A DNA stretch of 5,905 bases from an uncultured Desulfotignum sp. (GTDB taxonomy: Bacteria > Desulfobacterota > Desulfobacteria > Desulfobacterales > Desulfobacteraceae). The position numbers were made by a program, and so were the translations under genes. The notes below the pieces were generated by a model. That model worked only from the letters and a program-made list of their open reading frames with translations. It was not told the DNA's origin and ran no database searches. Below, piece by piece: positions 1 to 5,884 of this stretch. Numbering within the stretch: the stretch's first letter is position 1; every line of letters starts with the position of its first letter. The stretch lies in assembly GCA_937951975.1 (NCBI GenBank), contig CALGAJ010000137.1, positions 1 through 5,905 on the forward strand. Direction: 5' to 3'.

Positions 1-51
1 AACCCTTGTCAAGTAAAAAATAACATCAGATGCATTTTTTTTGCTGAATAG

Positions 52-1233
52 TTACGAAAAAACAAGGTCTTTGGATCTGGGGTTTTTGAGCAGTATGGAT
101 CCCTGAAGGGGCTCAAAGATTTGAGCAATCCTGTACATGACAATATCCAGCACCTCTTTGACATTTTTTGCCCTGGCAATGGGTTTGCCGAATTCAAGCG
201 CTAAGTCTCTGTTGTGGGATGACACCTCATCCAAGGTGTTTCCGGGGGCCGGAATGTCCGTCTGGTAAAAATTCCGGGTGTTGATTCTGGAGAGGACAAG
301 GGTTGCCCAAAGCAGATTTTTCTGCAACTGGCCGGCCGGTGGAAACACAAAATCATAGTATGCGGAGAGGGTTTCCATTTCCCGGTTCATGATCAGAATA
401 GCCTCGATGATCCCGGTCCGGTCCAGTTCAATCATCTTCCCCACGTCAGGGGAAAGAACCGGGGGGTGAATATCCTCGAAGGAGCCGATCCCCTGGGACC
501 AGCAGAGAAAATCCGCCAGAGAGATGAGAGCGATCAGGGTTTTTTCGCTGTCGGAAAGCGTCTGTCGTCCAAGTGACTGGTGGTGATACCTGACAACAGC
601 GGTCAGTTTTTCCGGAAGATTCCACCGGTTGCAGAACCAGGCCCCCACCTCGTCGTGTCCCAGGCCAATGATGCGTCGTTCCTCTTCGATCGCCCCGTCC
701 GAGTCAATGGACAGCCCCCGGATGAATTCAGCATAATCGGCCCGTCCTGAAAGAATCAGCATGATTTTCCCCACATCATGAAGCAGGCCTGCGATATACG
801 CTTCTTCCGGTTCCGGATACTGGATCGCCCTGGCGATTTCATGGCTGAGTACCGCCACGGAAAGGGCATGTCTCCAGAAACGAAGCAGATCAGATGACCC
901 GGATCCGTTGTTTTTGAACAGATGCCGGAACAGGGTCATGCTCAGCGCCAGTTTCCGGATCTCATCCATTCCCAGGAAAATCACGGCCTCAGACAGGGTG
1001 GTGATTTTCCGGTTCAGGCCGCAGGCCGCGGAGTTGACCGTTTTGAGTACTTGAACGGAAAGCCCCGGGTCGGTTTCCACAATCTTTGAGAAATCTGCCA
1101 GTGATGTCATTTCGTCCTGAAACGCTTCGATCAGTTTGGCAGCTGCCTGGGGAAAATCGGGTAGACGGGGGTTTTCCAGCCGAAGGATTTTTTTCAGTTC
1201 CGTTTCTTTTGGGAGGTGGAGTCTGCTGTTCAT
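52..1233 (-). CDS. HDOD-domain signalling protein with a truncated C-terminal GAF-like segment
   Basis: A 393-residue soluble protein without signal peptide or membrane segments. The HDOD domain covers about residues 15-245. It starts with the family's 'LPDFPQAAAKL' helix and 'DPGLSVQVLKTVNSA', then the HD core: H122 in FWRH, H152-D153 in GLLHDVGK, H193 in GHDEVGAWF, H217-H218 in RYHH and D241 in SLADFL. HDOD proteins are signalling or scaffold modules often tied to motility, stress or c-di-GMP networks; no enzymatic activity can be assigned here. Residues about 355-393 (VKEVLDIVMYRIAQIFE, then GSILLKNP and KDLVFS) look like the first helix and first strands of a GAF domain, but a TAA stop ends the protein there. 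The start lies 20 nt after the dctM stop, with an AGGA about 11 nt upstream, so it is probably the last gene of the TRAP operon. An earlier ATG at 1240 is closer to the AGGA but is out of frame. Domain identity is secure; role and ligand are unknown. Confidence 0.92.
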   Translation of the reverse strand: MNSRLHLPKETELKKILRLENPRLPDFPQAAAKLIEAFQDEMTSLADFSKIVETDPGLSVQVLKTVNSAACGLNRKITTLSEAVIFLGMDEIRKLALSMTLFRHLFKNNGSGSSDLLRFWRHALSVAVLSHEIARAIQYPEPEEAYIAGLLHDVGKIMLILSGRADYAEFIRGLSIDSDGAIEEERRIIGLGHDEVGAWFCNRWNLPEKLTAVVRYHHQSLGRQTLSDSEKTLIALISLADFLCWSQGIGSFEDIHPPVLSPDVGKMIELDRTGIIEAILIMNREMETLSAYYDFVFPPAGQLQKNLLWATLVLSRINTRNFYQTDIPAPGNTLDEVSSHNRDLALEFGKPIARAKNVKEVLDIVMYRIAQIFEPLQGSILLKNPRSKDLVFS

Positions 1234-1253
1234 TTTTCATGGATTCCTTTTTT

Positions 1254-2537
1254 TCAATTTCCGCCCACAAGGCTGGACAGCCACAGGGTCAAGGGCGGAT
1301 AAAAGCAGATCAGGGCCAGATCCACCAGCAGTACGATGAGAAACGGCACCACCCGCCGGCTCACCGCGCTGATGCGGTCCCCGGAGATGGAAGCGGACAC
1401 GATCAGGCAGATGCCCATGGGCGGGGTGAGCATGCCGATGGCCAGGTTGGCCACCACAATCACCCCCAGCTGGATCAGGTCGATCCCCAGGGCCGGAAGC
1501 ATGGCCGTGATCATGGGCACCAGCAGGATCAGGGCTGCCGTGGTCTCTACAAACACTCCGGCCGCCAGGAGCACCAGGTTCACCATCAGGAGCAGCAGGA
1601 CCGGGTTGTCGGTCCAGGTCAGAAGCACCCCGGCCAGGGATGCCGGAATATCTTCCATGGCCGCGATCCAGGAAAATACGGATGCCGTGGCAATGATGAA
1701 CATCACCACGGACGCGGTGATGGAGGCACTGGTGAAAACGGGCACCAGGTCCCGGATCTTGATCTGCCGATACACGGCCATGGATACGGCCAGGGCATAG
1801 ACCACAGCCACGGCTGCCGACTCCGTGGCCGTGAAAATACCGGACAGGATACCGCCCAGGATGATGACCGGGGCCCCCAGGGCCAGAAACGCCCGCTGAA
1901 ACGTGGCCAATACCCTGGGCAGTGAAAACGCGGCAGAAGGCGCATATCCGTTTTTTTTCGCCGCCAGGGTGGATACGGCGATCAGGGATACGCCGATGAG
2001 CAGGCCCGGGAGGATGCCGGCGGCAAACAGCCGGGAGATGCTGGCCCCCGTGAGAAACCCGAAGATGATCATGGGAATGGAGGGCGGGATCACCACCCCC
2101 AGGGACCCGCCCGAGGCCTGGACCGCGGCGGAGAAATCCGACGGATACCCGGACCGCTTCATGGCCGGGATCAGCACGGCCCCGACGGCGGCCGTGTCGG
2201 CCGCCGCCGACCCGGAGATCCCGGCAAAGAACATGGCCGACACAATGGACACGGCGGCCAGCCCGCCGGGCAGCCACCCGGTCAGGGCGTTGGCAAAATC
2301 AATGAGCCGCTGGGAGATCCCGCCTTTCTCCATGATCGTTCCGGCATACATGAACAAGGGCACGGCCATGAGATGAAACGAGTCTGTGCCCGCCACCATG
2401 CGCTGGACCACCATCATCAAAGAAAAGTCTCCCTGCACGGCAATGGCGGCCAGGGACGCCGTACCGATGGCAATGGCAATGGGGGTGTTGATCACAAACA
2501 GAAAGAACAGGGTCAGGATCAGCAGTTCCGTGGTCAT
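1254..2537 (-). CDS. dctM: TRAP transporter large permease subunit DctM
   Basis: A 427-residue, very hydrophobic inner-membrane protein of about twelve transmembrane segments, the usual size for the transport subunit of a tripartite ATP-independent periplasmic (TRAP) transporter. It carries solute across the membrane on a Na+ or H+ gradient. Family motifs are all present: DSFHLMAVPLFMYAGTIME near 52-70, GISGSAAADTAAVG at 106-119, PPSIPMIIFG at 151-160, GIFTATESAAVAVVYAL at 233-249, ETTAALILLVPM at 331-342 and TPPMGICLIV at 371-380. The two halves with paired re-entrant hairpin motifs are as expected for the ion-transporter superfamily. The start ATG overlaps the dctQ stop as ATGA, which implies translational coupling; a weak AAAGG lies upstream inside dctQ. 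No frameshift or missing block is visible. The substrate cannot be read from this subunit. Confidence 0.97.
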   Translation of the reverse strand: MTTELLILTLFFLFVINTPIAIAIGTASLAAIAVQGDFSLMMVVQRMVAGTDSFHLMAVPLFMYAGTIMEKGGISQRLIDFANALTGWLPGGLAAVSIVSAMFFAGISGSAAADTAAVGAVLIPAMKRSGYPSDFSAAVQASGGSLGVVIPPSIPMIIFGFLTGASISRLFAAGILPGLLIGVSLIAVSTLAAKKNGYAPSAAFSLPRVLATFQRAFLALGAPVIILGGILSGIFTATESAAVAVVYALAVSMAVYRQIKIRDLVPVFTSASITASVVMFIIATASVFSWIAAMEDIPASLAGVLLTWTDNPVLLLLMVNLVLLAAGVFVETTAALILLVPMITAMLPALGIDLIQLGVIVVANLAIGMLTPPMGICLIVSASISGDRISAVSRRVVPFLIVLLVDLALICFYPPLTLWLSSLVGGN

Positions 2538-3043
2538 TCTGACGGCCTTTCCCTATCAAGGCTGTTTGCGTCAAACAGACGGCTGATCCCGGCCAGGCAG
2601 TGCACCAGGAAAATCATTCCGCTCACCGGCACCACAGCCATGATGGTCCATTTGGCGAGGCCTGTGGCCGGGAATATCTGAAACCGCACAAACCAGGCAA
2701 ATTGCGCGCCGCTGACCACCATCACGGTAAACAGGACAGCCCCGGCCAGGCATGAGATCAGGGCCGCGCCGGTCCGCCACTGTTCCGGCAGCCGCCGCAC
2801 CAGACTGTCCACCCCGGGATGGGCCCCGTGGCAATAGGCCATGGTGGCGCCTAAAAACGACAGCCAGATCAGCAGGAACCGGGCCAGTTCCTCAGACCAG
2901 AACAGGGAATGGTTGAACACATACCGGGAGACCACCTGGACCGCCACCACCAGGGCCATGGTCATGCCCATGGCACACACCACCGTTTTGACCCGGCGGT
3001 TCAGGGCCTGGCTGACCCGGCCAAGGGCTGCCGGCATTCCCAT
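2534..3043 (-). CDS. dctQ: TRAP transporter small permease subunit DctQ
   Basis: A 169-residue membrane protein with four predicted transmembrane segments near residues 19-38, 53-72, 93-113 and 131-152, the standard DctQ layout. The family signature is clear: QVVSRYVFNHSLFWSEELARF (36-56), with the conserved R-Y-F, the W49 and E51-E52 pair and R55, then the stretch ending GAHPGVD (73-79). DctQ pairs with DctM in the inner membrane and helps dock the loaded DctP receptor. Translation starts 3 nt after the dctP stop. GGAG at a 6-nt spacing supports ATG 3043 over a second ATG two codons later. The stop codon overlaps the dctM start. Sequence outside the signature is usually poorly conserved in this family, so assignment rests on the signature, the topology and the position between dctP and dctM. 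Confidence 0.94.
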   Translation of the reverse strand: MGMPAALGRVSQALNRRVKTVVCAMGMTMALVVAVQVVSRYVFNHSLFWSEELARFLLIWLSFLGATMAYCHGAHPGVDSLVRRLPEQWRTGAALISCLAGAVLFTVMVVSGAQFAWFVRFQIFPATGLAKWTIMAVVPVSGMIFLVHCLAGISRLFDANSLDRERPSE

Positions 3044-3046
3044 TGG

Positions 3047-4027
3047 CTACTCCACCGCCGCCAGCATCCGGACCAGCAGGTCCCGGACCCGGGGTTCCCG
3101 GTACAGGTCCAGGTCCTTGAGACCGGCCACCCGTTTTCGGAAGGCATCGATATCCGGATTGTCCACCACCTGCATGCCTTTTTCCCGGAGCAGGGCCAGG
3201 CGGTCCGCGTTCTTTTCCCGGTTGTCTTTGCGCTGAAACTTTGCCGATTCTGTGGCCGCATCAATGATCAAAGACTGGTCCGCTGCCGGCAGCCGGTTGA
3301 ACCAGTTGAGCGAGGCCACGTTGATGTGCGGGGAATACACGTGCCGGGTCAGGGTCATGTATTTCTGGATCTCATAGAACTTGTACACCTCCATCACCCA
3401 CAGGGGATTTTCCTGGCCGTCGATCACCCCCTGTTCCAGTTCCGTGTAGATGGGCCAGGGCATGGGCGTGGGATTGGCCCCTAACGCCTGCCAGATCGCC
3501 TTGTGAAGGGCCGAGGACATCACCCGGATCTTGAGTCCTTTGACCTGGTCCGGTCCGGTCACCTCCCGCTTGCTGTTGGTGAGGTTCCGGAACCCGTTTT
3601 CCGAAAAGCACAGCCCCTTGAATCCGCTGGTTTCCAGGCTTTTCAGGATCTCGTCTCCCAAAGGGCCGTCCAGGATCCGGTCGGCCTGGTCATGGTCCTT
3701 GAACAGGAACGGATAGTTGATCACCCGGACAACGGGATCAAAGGTGTCGAACGGCCCGCCCGTGATCACGCCCATGTGGATGGTGCCCATCTGGATCTGC
3801 TGAAGGATTTCCGTTTCATTGCCGATGGACGCGGAATGATAGATTTTGACGGTGTACGCCCCGTTCGACCGGGCTTCCACCAGTTCCTTGAATTTCTCCG
3901 CCATGATGTTCTGGGCCGCCCCGGGTTTTGTCACCACGCCCAGTTTGATGGTAAACGGTTTGTCAGCCAGGGCCGTGGTGGATAGCACCAGCACCAGCAT
4001 CAGGTGTATCAGACCGGTTTTCTTCAT
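3047..4027 (-). CDS. dctP: TRAP transporter periplasmic solute-binding subunit DctP
   Basis: A 326-residue precursor. Residues 1-21 form a Sec signal peptide (MKKTG, a hydrophobic core, then an ALA cleavage site before D22), so the mature protein is periplasmic. It captures the solute and delivers it to DctQM. The TRAP receptor family is shown by IKLGVVTKPG at 27-36, the FRNLTNSKREV block at 146-156, GLKIRVM at 164-170 with R168 (the position of the conserved arginine that binds substrate carboxylates in studied members), and ELEQGVIDGQENP at 196-208 with N207. Length is normal for the family. I chose ATG 4027 because an AGGAGG lies just upstream and a signal peptide follows; an in-frame ATG at 4147 would add 40 residues and hide the signal. 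It is the first gene of the minus-strand operon. The substrate is most likely an organic acid, by inference from R168; which one is not visible. The stop is TAG. Confidence 0.96.
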   Translation of the reverse strand: MKKTGLIHLMLVLVLSTTALADKPFTIKLGVVTKPGAAQNIMAEKFKELVEARSNGAYTVKIYHSASIGNETEILQQIQMGTIHMGVITGGPFDTFDPVVRVINYPFLFKDHDQADRILDGPLGDEILKSLETSGFKGLCFSENGFRNLTNSKREVTGPDQVKGLKIRVMSSALHKAIWQALGANPTPMPWPIYTELEQGVIDGQENPLWVMEVYKFYEIQKYMTLTRHVYSPHINVASLNWFNRLPAADQSLIIDAATESAKFQRKDNREKNADRLALLREKGMQVVDNPDIDAFRKRVAGLKDLDLYREPRVRDLLVRMLAAVE

Positions 4028-4040
4028 GCTGCCTCCTTTT
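4021..4040 (-). promoter_or_regulatory. Ribosome binding site and start region of dctP
   Basis: On the minus strand AAAAAGGAGGCAGC precedes ATG 4027, a near-perfect Shine-Dalgarno sequence at good spacing. It decides the start of dctP in favour of the 326-residue form over the longer in-frame reading from 4147. Confidence 0.85.
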
Positions 4041-4081
4041 TGCAACACACACATCTCTGTTGTTTTCATGAATCGTCTTTT

Positions 4082-4087
4082 ATTATA
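4082..4087 (-). promoter_or_regulatory. Candidate -10 element for the dctP operon
   Basis: The minus strand reads TATAAT here, a consensus sigma-70 -10 hexamer, 54 nt upstream of the dctP start codon. At 16-18 nt further upstream there is no recognisable TTGACA, and there is no TG for an extended -10, so a promoter here would probably need an activator or another factor. The same AT-rich block (TATTATATGATT) could also serve the plus strand. The hexamer is seen directly; its function is inferred. Confidence 0.4.
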
Positions 4088-4110
4088 TGATTCTGAAAAA
4101 AAATGGTAGG

Positions 4111-4123
4111 TTTCACCCTGAAA
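4111..4123. repeat. Short inverted repeat TTTCA-CCC-TGAAA in the divergent region
   Basis: A perfect 5-bp inverted repeat with a 3-bp centre. It lies just upstream of the ribosome binding site of the nitroreductase gene, and about 30 bp upstream of the minus-strand -10 candidate, roughly where an activator would bind. It overlaps a direct repeat of CTGAAAAAA (4093 and 4118, 25 bp apart). It could be an operator, but arms this short also arise by chance. Confidence 0.3.
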
Positions 4124-4134
4124 AAAGGATATCC

Positions 4135-5055
4135 ATGAATCTGACATCTGCTTCCGTGATGATCGATCCGGCCCGGTGCACCGGATGCGGGGCCTGTATC
4201 CGCGTCTGCCCCTCTGACATTATTTCCCTGGAAAACCAAACAGCCCGGACCATGCCGGACACGGACGCGGCACGGTGCCTGATCTGCGGCCACTGCATGG
4301 CCGCCTGTCCGGAAAACGCCATCCATGTCCCGGCCCTGGATCCGGATCTGACCGCTTTCTCCTCCTTTGACCCGGACCCGGCCTGGCTGGCACCGGGCAC
4401 GGGGATGGCCGCTTCAGACCTGGCCCGGCTCATCTGCTCCCGGCGGTCCTGCCGGAACTACAAAGAAACGCCCGTGACCAGAGAAACTCTTCAGGACCTG
4501 ATCCGGCTGGCCGTATTCGCCCCGTCCGGCACCAATTCCCAGGCCTGGACCTTTACCTGTCTCACCTCCCGGCCCGAAGTCCTGGTGCTGGGAAACGCCA
4601 TCAAGGATTTTTTCAAGCGGCTGAACAGAAAAGCGGAAAATTTCCTGTTGCGAAAAGCCCTGGCCCTGGTGGGCGCCGGGACCCTGGACCACTATTACCG
4701 GAACTATTATGAATCGGTCAAAACCGCCATCGAACAGATGGAGACGGAAAACCGGGACCGGCTTTTCCACGGCGCGCCTGCGGTCATCCTCATCGGATCA
4801 TCCACCGGAGCTTCCTGCCCCAAAGAAGATGCCCTGCTGGCCGCCGGCAACATCCTGCTGGGGGCCCACACCCTGGGCCTTGGCACCTGTCTGATCGGAT
4901 ATGTGGTGGCACCCATGGCCGCGGACCGGTCCATCCAGAAAAAACTAGGCATCCCGGAATCGGAAACCATTCATGCCGCTGTGGCCCTGGGCTATCCCAA
5001 AGAAACCTATCAGCGCATCACCGGAAGAAAACGCCCGACGATCCGGATGATTTGA
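4135..5055 (+). CDS. Ferredoxin-nitroreductase fusion protein (two [4Fe-4S] clusters plus FMN domain)
   Basis: A 306-residue cytoplasmic protein with two modules. Residues 1-60 form a bacterial 2[4Fe-4S] ferredoxin: C15-C18-C21-C25-P and C48-C51-C54-C58-P. Residues about 97-300 are a nitroreductase-family flavin domain: RRSCRNY (FMN phosphate region), APSGTNSQAW, APAVILIGSS, the helix GNILLGAHTLGLGTCLIGY and the ending ALGYPKETYQRITGRKRP. This is the known class of nitroreductase-like proteins with an N-terminal ferredoxin, common in anaerobes. The clusters probably pass electrons to FMN; the natural substrate of the class is mostly unknown, so nitro compounds should not be assumed. ATG 4135 is preferred because AAGGA lies 5 nt upstream and the ferredoxin fold begins directly after it. 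An in-frame ATG at 4087 has no such site and lies in the promoter-like AT block. It is divergent from dctP and followed by pncA on the same strand. Confidence 0.93.
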   Translation: MNLTSASVMIDPARCTGCGACIRVCPSDIISLENQTARTMPDTDAARCLICGHCMAACPENAIHVPALDPDLTAFSSFDPDPAWLAPGTGMAASDLARLICSRRSCRNYKETPVTRETLQDLIRLAVFAPSGTNSQAWTFTCLTSRPEVLVLGNAIKDFFKRLNRKAENFLLRKALALVGAGTLDHYYRNYYESVKTAIEQMETENRDRLFHGAPAVILIGSSTGASCPKEDALLAAGNILLGAHTLGLGTCLIGYVVAPMAADRSIQKKLGIPESETIHAAVALGYPKETYQRITGRKRPTIRMI

Positions 5056-5063
5056 TTCCCCGG

Positions 5064-5092
5064 TTGAAATCAGGCAAGGGGACCCCTATGTT
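5064..5092 (+). promoter_or_regulatory. Weak candidate promoter upstream of pncA
   Basis: TTGAAA (5064-5069) and TATGTT (5087-5092) are 17 bp apart in the 75-nt gap between the nitroreductase gene and pncA. Both match the sigma-70 hexamers only partly. A palindrome (5077-5087) lies in the spacer and touches the -10. pncA could equally be transcribed by read-through from the gene before it, since no clear terminator separates them. Confidence 0.22.
5077..5087. repeat. Perfect palindrome AGGGG-A-CCCCT
   Basis: A perfect 5-bp inverted repeat around one central base, between the nitroreductase stop and pncA. The GGGGA half (5078-5082) can also pair with TCCCC at 5057-5061 just after the stop codon, so the RNA has two mutually exclusive small hairpins. 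No U-run follows, so it does not look like an intrinsic terminator. It may be a protein-binding site or a chance repeat. Confidence 0.3.
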
Positions 5093-5130
5093 TATGATAT
5101 GACAACAGCGCAACAAGGAGATGGTTTTCC

Positions 5131-5754
5131 ATGATAGACCAAAAAGAAGAAAATACCGCCGTTCTGGTGGTGGACGTCCAGGGCGATTTTACCCAGCTGA
5201 TGGATGGCAGCCTGGCGGTGGAAGGCACGGGTCAGAAATACATTGATCAGGTGACCGCGGAAATCCGGCGCCTCAAATCCTTAGGCTTTCCGGTGTTTGC
5301 CACCCAGGACTGGCACCCCGCCGACCATATCTCGTTTGTGACCCGGCATGAGGGTCATGCCCCTTTTGATGTCATCGACCTGAACGGCACGGATCAGATC
5401 CTGTGGCCTCCCCACTGCGTCCAGAACACCCCGAACGCGGAAGTGCTGGTGGACAAATATCTGTTCGAAGCGATCGTCAAAAAGGGGATGGACCCCAGGT
5501 ATGATTCCTATTCCGGTTTTTTTGATGACGGGGGCCATGACACGGGCCTGGACGCCCTGCTCAAAACCTATGGCATCACGGATCTGATCATGTTCGGACT
5601 GACCACGGATTACTGCGCCCGGGCGACGGCCATGGATGCCCGGTCCCTGGGATACGGGGTCCGGCTCATCCAGGATCTGTGCCGGGGCGTGGCCCCGGAC
5701 ACCACCCGGTCAGCGCTGGAAACAATGGCCGAAGCCGGGGTGATGATTGTGTGA
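5131..5754 (+). CDS. pncA: Nicotinamidase (PncA-like, isochorismatase-fold amidohydrolase)
   Basis: A 207-residue cytoplasmic hydrolase, close in length to characterised bacterial PncA. It deamidates nicotinamide to nicotinate plus ammonia, feeding NAD recycling through the nicotinate route. The catalytic triad is complete: D15 in VVDVQGDF, K118 in VKKGMD and C162 in TTDYCARAT. The metal site is also complete by comparison with PncA: D60 and H62 in TQDWHP, H66 in DHISF and H95 in LWPPHCVQNTP. DSYSGFFDDGG (125-135) is typical of nicotinamidases rather than general isochorismatases. The ATG follows AAGGAG (5115-5120) at a 10-nt spacing. It lies 75 nt after the ferredoxin-nitroreductase gene on the same strand, so co-transcription is possible. 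A run of T follows its stop codon without a convincing stem before it. Related amidases can share this fold, but the full set of motifs makes nicotinamidase the best call. Confidence 0.93.
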   Translation: MIDQKEENTAVLVVDVQGDFTQLMDGSLAVEGTGQKYIDQVTAEIRRLKSLGFPVFATQDWHPADHISFVTRHEGHAPFDVIDLNGTDQILWPPHCVQNTPNAEVLVDKYLFEAIVKKGMDPRYDSYSGFFDDGGHDTGLDALLKTYGITDLIMFGLTTDYCARATAMDARSLGYGVRLIQDLCRGVAPDTTRSALETMAEAGVMIV

Positions 5755-5864
5755 TTTTTTTTCAAGTATAACGACAGATGGCGCGTCAGTCGAATCGGGC
5801 GTATATCGGCAGAAAAAGAAGTTTTCCGGTTCGTTGACATTCGTGCCCGGCAGGAGACATGACA
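5755..5864. other. Intergenic region after pncA
   Basis: About 110 nt with no supported gene. It opens with a T-run directly after the pncA stop. CGAATCGG (5791-5798) can pair with CCGGTTCG (5826-5833) using one G-U pair, but the loop of about 27 nt makes this a weak hairpin. TTGACA occurs at 5834-5839 without a good -10 at 17 bp downstream. A terminator for pncA is not clearly visible. Confidence 0.4.
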
Positions 5865-5884
5865 ATGCCATTGTCCACCTGTGG
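5861..5884. repeat. Two tandem inverted repeats over a candidate start codon
   Basis: GACAATG-C-CATTGTC (5861-5875) is a perfect 7-bp inverted repeat around one base. It runs directly into CCAC-CT-GTGG (5875-5884), a perfect 4-bp inverted repeat. The first covers the candidate start codon at 5865. It may be an operator or an RNA hairpin that limits translation; function is inferred only from position. Confidence 0.4.

Noticed and set aside
7..12. TTGACA on the minus strand at the left edge, possible -35 of a gene outside the window
   Set aside because: The -10 region would lie outside the window, and the hexamer may be part of the open frame after the HDOD stop.
989..1270. Minus-strand reading frame of 93 codons overlapping the start of the HDOD gene, with an ATG at 1240 closer to the AGGA
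   Set aside because: It is proline- and arginine-rich, resembles no family, and lies out of frame over the clear HDOD coding sequence.
1086..1925. Long plus-strand frame (279 codons) opposite dctM
   Set aside because: It is rich in G, H, Q and D, which is the shadow of a GC-rich hydrophobic gene; dctM on the other strand has complete family motifs.
1237..2277. Minus-strand frame of 346 codons inside dctM
   Set aside because: It is low-complexity in G, R, H and P and out of frame with the well-conserved DctM reading.
4087..4134. N-terminal extension of the ferredoxin-nitroreductase by 16 residues
   Set aside because: There is no ribosome binding site before ATG 4087, whereas AAGGA precedes ATG 4135.
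4028..4147. N-terminal extension of DctP by 40 residues from ATG 4147
   Set aside because: It would hide a good signal peptide and ignore the strong AGGAGG before ATG 4027; it also crosses the candidate -10.
5727..5762. Intrinsic terminator at the end of pncA
   Set aside because: The T-run is present but only a 3-bp stem can be formed before it.
5778..5837. Small plus-strand frame of 19 codons after pncA
   Set aside because: It has no ribosome binding site and no recognisable sequence.
5780..5840. tRNA-like fragment (T-loop-like GATTCGACT then CGCGCCA on the minus strand)
   Set aside because: No matching acceptor 5' strand, anticodon arm or D arm can be found upstream, so it is not a tRNA.
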